Origin: Streptomyces sp. V3I7
GTDB lineage: Bacteria > Actinomycetota > Actinomycetes > Streptomycetales > Streptomycetaceae
Direction: 5' to 3'
NCBI RefSeq assembly: GCF_030817495.1
Contig: NZ_JAUSZK010000001.1
Coordinates: 186,001-250,000 of the forward strand
DNA: 64,000 nucleotides
In this document: positions 61,637 through 64,000 of the stretch, one piece after another
How positions within the stretch are numbered: the first letter of the stretch is position 1
How the letters are laid out: every line of letters begins with the position of its first letter
Translations under genes and position numbers: made by a program
The notes under the pieces: generated by a model
The model's database searches: none
What the model saw: the letters and a program-made list of their open reading frames with translations, nothing else
Told to the model about the DNA's origin: nothing

Positions 61637-62857
61637 ATGCGTGTGCTGCTCGTCGGAGCGGGCGGTGTCGGTACCGCCATCACCCGGATCGCGGCCCGGC
61701 GTTCGTTCTTCGACCTGATGGTGGTCGCCGACTACGACGTCGCGCGGGCCGAGGCCGCGGTGGCGGCCCTCGGCCCGGACGAGACCCGGCTACGCGCCGA
61801 GCGCGTGGACGCGGGCGACGAGGCCGCGGTGGCCGCCCTGCTGGCCCGCCACGGCTGCGACGTCCTGCTCAACGCCACCGACCCGCGCTTCGTGATGCCG
61901 CTGTTCCGCGCGGCCCGCACCGCCGGCGCCACCTACCTCGACATGGCGATGTCCCTGTCGCGCCCGCACCCCGGGCGCCCCTACGAGGAGTGCGGGCTCA
62001 AGCTGGGCGACGAGCAGTTCGCCCAGGCCGCCGAGTGGGAACGGGCGGGCGCGCTCGCGCTCGTCGGCATGGGCGTGGAGCCCGGTCTGTCGGACGTGTT
62101 CGCCCGGTACGCCGCCGACGACCTCTTCGACGAGATCGAGGAGATCGGCATCCGCGACGGCGCGAACCTCACCGTCGACGGCTACGGCTTCGCCCCCTCG
62201 TTCAGCATCTGGACCACCATCGAGGAGTGCCTGAACCCGCCGGTCGTCTACGAGGCGGACCGCGGCTGGTTCACCACGGCGCCGTTCAGCGAGCCGGAGG
62301 TGTTCGACTTCCCCGAGGGGATCGGGCCGGTGGAGTGCGTGAACGTCGAGCACGAGGAGGTGCTGCTGGTCCCGCGCTGGGTGGACGCGAAGCGGGTCAC
62401 CTTCAAGTACGGGCTGGGCTCGGAGTTCATCGACAAGCTGCGGACCCTGCACGAGCTGGGTCTGGACGGCACCGCACCGGTGAGCGTGCCCGGCACCGGC
62501 GGGACGGTGCAGGTGTCCCCGCGGGACGTCGTCGCCGCGTGTCTGCCGGACCCGGCGACGCTGGGCGAGCGCATGCACGGCAAGACCTGCGCGGGCACCT
62601 GGGTGCGCGGCACCAAGGACGGCGCGCCGCGCGAGGTGTACCTGTACCACGTGGTCGACAACCGGTGGTCCATGGCGGAGTACGGCAGCCAGGCCGTGGT
62701 GTGGCAGACGGCGGTCAACCCGGTCGTCGCGCTCGAACTCCTGGCCACCGGCGCCTGGTCGGGCGCGGGCGTGCTCGGCCCGGAGGCATTCCCGGCCCGC
62801 CCGTTCCTGGACCTGCTGAGCGAGTACGGCTCGCCCTGGGGCCTGCGCGAGCAGTGA
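61637..62857 (+). CDS. Saccharopine dehydrogenase-family NAD(P)-dependent oxidoreductase
   Basis: A 406-residue Rossmann oxidoreductase. The nucleotide motif is MRVLLVGAGGVGTAITRIAARR, and the saccharopine-dehydrogenase pattern follows with LLNATDPRFVMPLFRAARTAGATYLDMAM, LVGMGVEPGLSDVFARYAADD, then a catalytic/substrate domain with DGYGFAPSFSIWTTIEECLNPP. The true substrate could be saccharopine or another dicarboxylate/amine conjugate such as carboxynorspermidine. The ATG is preceded by AGGGAGA. It is likely controlled by the divergent TetR gene. Confidence 0.88.
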   Translation: MRVLLVGAGGVGTAITRIAARRSFFDLMVVADYDVARAEAAVAALGPDETRLRAERVDAGDEAAVAALLARHGCDVLLNATDPRFVMPLFRAARTAGATYLDMAMSLSRPHPGRPYEECGLKLGDEQFAQAAEWERAGALALVGMGVEPGLSDVFARYAADDLFDEIEEIGIRDGANLTVDGYGFAPSFSIWTTIEECLNPPVVYEADRGWFTTAPFSEPEVFDFPEGIGPVECVNVEHEEVLLVPRWVDAKRVTFKYGLGSEFIDKLRTLHELGLDGTAPVSVPGTGGTVQVSPRDVVAACLPDPATLGERMHGKTCAGTWVRGTKDGAPREVYLYHVVDNRWSMAEYGSQAVVWQTAVNPVVALELLATGAWSGAGVLGPEAFPARPFLDLLSEYGSPWGLREQ

Positions 62858-62960
62858 ACTCCCGCACCCTGACCGGGCTGTGCCGTTTCAGCCGCGTCCG
62901 ACCGGTGACCCGTACCCGGACACAGGCGCACGACGACACAGCCGAGGGGTGACAACACAC

Positions 62961-63221
62961 GTGAATACGACGGTCGATTGGCGGCAGCAGGCGCGCTGCC
63001 GCCACGAGGATCCGGACCTCTTCTTCCCGATCGGCGGCGCCGGCCCGTCGCTGTCGCAGATCCGGCAGGCGAAGTCGGTCTGCCGCCGCTGCCCCGTCCG
63101 GGAGCCGTGCCTGCGCTGGGCGCTGGAGATCGGCCAGACGTCGGGCATCTGGGGTGGTGCCACCGAGCACGAACGACGCGCGATGGCCCGGCGCACGCCC
63201 GCGCGCTCGTCACGGCAGTAG
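62961..63221 (+). CDS. WhiB-like (Wbl) iron-sulfur protein
   Basis: An 86-residue Wbl protein with the [4Fe-4S] ligands Cys13, Cys41, Cys44 and Cys50 in WRQQARCRHEDPDLFFP and VCRRCPVREPC. The GIWGG turn and the basic tail ERRAMARR follow. It resembles WblE/WhiB2-type group members, which control development, stress or antibiotics by binding the sigma factor. I chose the GTG at 62961 after GAGGGG. Tandem in-frame GTGs at 62949 and 62961 make the start uncertain by four codons. Confidence 0.93.
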   Translation: MNTTVDWRQQARCRHEDPDLFFPIGGAGPSLSQIRQAKSVCRRCPVREPCLRWALEIGQTSGIWGGATEHERRAMARRTPARSSRQ

Positions 63222-63289
63222 GCTCACGGGACCGGCCGCGGCCCACGTGCGGGAGCGGCACCGTCCGCGACCCGAGAGGGACCCCGCCC

Positions 63290-63640
63290 GTGAGCGTCCG
63301 CCTGCGCCGGATCTACGACACCCCCGAACCGGACGACGGACTGCGCGTCCTGGTCGACCGGCTCTGGCCGCGCGGCGTGTCCAAGGAGGAGGCGCACCTG
63401 GACGAGTGGCCCAAGGGCCTCACCCCGTCCACCGAACTGCGCCGCTGGTACCACGAGGGCGACGCGTCGTTCGACGAGTTCCGCCGCCGCTACGAGGCGG
63501 AACTCGCCGAGCCCGAAGCCGCCCAACTCGTGGCCGCACTCCGGGAGTCGGCCCGCAAGGGACCGGTCACGCTCCTCACCGCCTCCAGACATACGGAGCA
63601 GAGCCACGCCTCGGTACTGGCGGCACAACTGCGGCACTGA
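63290..63640 (+). CDS. DUF488 family protein
   Basis: A 116-residue DUF488 protein: VRLRRIYDTPEPDDGLRVLVDRLWPRGVSKEEAHLDEWPKGLTPSTELRRWYHEG is the diagnostic N-terminal block, with VTLLTASRHTEQSHASVLAAQL at the C-terminus. It may be a small nucleic-acid- or ligand-binding protein; the function is unknown. The start is the GTG 63290 after GAGAGGG. It lies 68 nt after the Wbl gene in the same direction. Confidence 0.9.
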   Translation: MSVRLRRIYDTPEPDDGLRVLVDRLWPRGVSKEEAHLDEWPKGLTPSTELRRWYHEGDASFDEFRRRYEAELAEPEAAQLVAALRESARKGPVTLLTASRHTEQSHASVLAAQLRH

Positions 63641-63641
63641 G

Positions 63642-64000
63642 TCAGCCGGTCTGCCGGGCCGCCGCCCGCCCGGCCGCCCGCCCGGAGAACAGACAGCCGC
63701 CGAGGAAGGTGCCCTCCAGAGCGTTGTAGCCGTGGACGCCTCCGCCGCCGAAGCCGGCGACCTCGCCCGCCGCGTACAGGCCGCCGATGGGCCGGCCGTC
63801 GGTGCCGAGGGCGCGGGAGTCCAGGTCGGTCTGGATGCCGCCGAGGGTCTTGCGGGTGAGGATGTGCAGCTTGACGCCGATCAGCGGTCCGGCGGCCGGG
63901 TCGAGGAGGCGGTGCGCAGTGGCGACCCTGCCGAGGCGGTCACCGAGGTAGCGGCGGGCGTTGCGGATGCCCTGGACCTGGGAGTCCTTGCTGTAGGGGT
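63642..64000 (-). CDS. FAD-binding dehydrogenase, C-terminal part (runs off window)
   Basis: The minus strand from the window edge to a stop at 63642 encodes about 118 residues. They include TRKTLGGIQTDLDSRALGTDG, RPIGGLYAAGEVAGFGGGGV and HGYNALEGTFLGGCLFSGRAAG. This is the C-terminal FAD-binding end of the fumarate reductase / 3-ketosteroid-1-dehydrogenase family (FAD_binding_2). The N-terminal FAD domain and the substrate-binding part lie outside the window, so substrate and start cannot be given. It converges on the DUF488 gene with almost no gap. Confidence 0.85.
   Translation of the reverse strand, partial: PYSKDSQVQGIRNARRYLGDRLGRVATAHRLLDPAAGPLIGVKLHILTRKTLGGIQTDLDSRALGTDGRPIGGLYAAGEVAGFGGGGVHGYNALEGTFLGGCLFSGRAAGRAAARQTG

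Overview
The window is very GC-rich, with GTG starts, strong third-position G/C bias and families typical of the genus: a conservon, a WhiB-like protein, XRE/DUF397, Tap and GlgE. I read it as chromosomal DNA of a Streptomyces or close relative. No rRNA, tRNA, CRISPR array or intact insertion sequence was found. Almost the whole window is coding, with about 57 genes or gene remnants.

Layout, left to right. 1-3.1 kb: a minus-strand operon of ferredoxin, ferredoxin reductase and cytochrome P450, with the start of a PfkB-type kinase downstream. 3.5-6.3 kb: a methyltransferase, a SpoIIE/PP2C phosphatase gene broken by a one-base frameshift, a 5' stub of another P450 gene, and a histidine-phosphatase-like protein lacking both catalytic histidines. 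6.4-7.6 kb: the cobalt transporter pair cbtB-cbtA behind a cobalamin riboswitch. 7.7-9.5 kb: an SCO6745-type protein and a fructosamine kinase. 9.5-12.3 kb: a telomere-associated protein (Tap) homologue with two minisatellites, coupled to a small HTH-like gene. 12.5-13.7 kb: an ATP-grasp RiPP (graspetide) precursor and its ligase. 13.7-18.1 kb: small regulatory genes (DUF397/XRE pair, a second and intact PP2C phosphatase, hypotheticals). 18.2-23.6 kb: a conservon, cvnA-B-C-D, followed by a CYP157-like and a CYP154-like P450. 23.7-27 kb: a PucR regulator, a YciO/Sua5 protein and a dienelactone hydrolase. 27-30.8 kb: a secreted GH64 beta-1,3-glucanase with operator-like palindromes and a secreted M4 metalloprotease. 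31.1-40.4 kb: mixed metabolism, including two separately encoded LigD-type repair domains, peroxiredoxin-DoxX, an NPP1 protein and a stand-alone HemC. 40.8-53.2 kb: a SigB/F/G-type sigma factor, a VOC protein and the GlgE alpha-glucan pathway (glgX and an ATPase-like gene on the minus strand; DUF5133, glgE, treS, mak and glgB on the plus strand). 53.3-64 kb: an acyl-CoA ligase, an anti-sigma-type ATPase, a type II NADH dehydrogenase-like protein, an FUSC membrane protein, a cNMP-binding protein, TetR with an MFS remnant, a saccharopine-dehydrogenase-like protein, a Wbl protein, DUF488, and the C-terminus of an FAD dehydrogenase.

Three themes connect the genes. First, alpha-glucan and trehalose metabolism: TreS, Mak, GlgE and GlgB form the maltose-1-phosphate route to glycogen. 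Second, signalling through GTPase and phosphatase/ATPase switches: the conservon, two PP2C proteins, two GHKL-like proteins and a SigB-type sigma factor. Third, developmental control of secreted proteins: the only two TTA (bldA) codons I found lie in the signal peptides of the glucanase and the NPP1 protein. The most distinctive loci are the graspetide pair without an adjacent methyltransferase, the Tap homologue without tpg, the riboswitch-cbtBA locus facing a catalytically dead phosphatase relative, and the glucanase control region.
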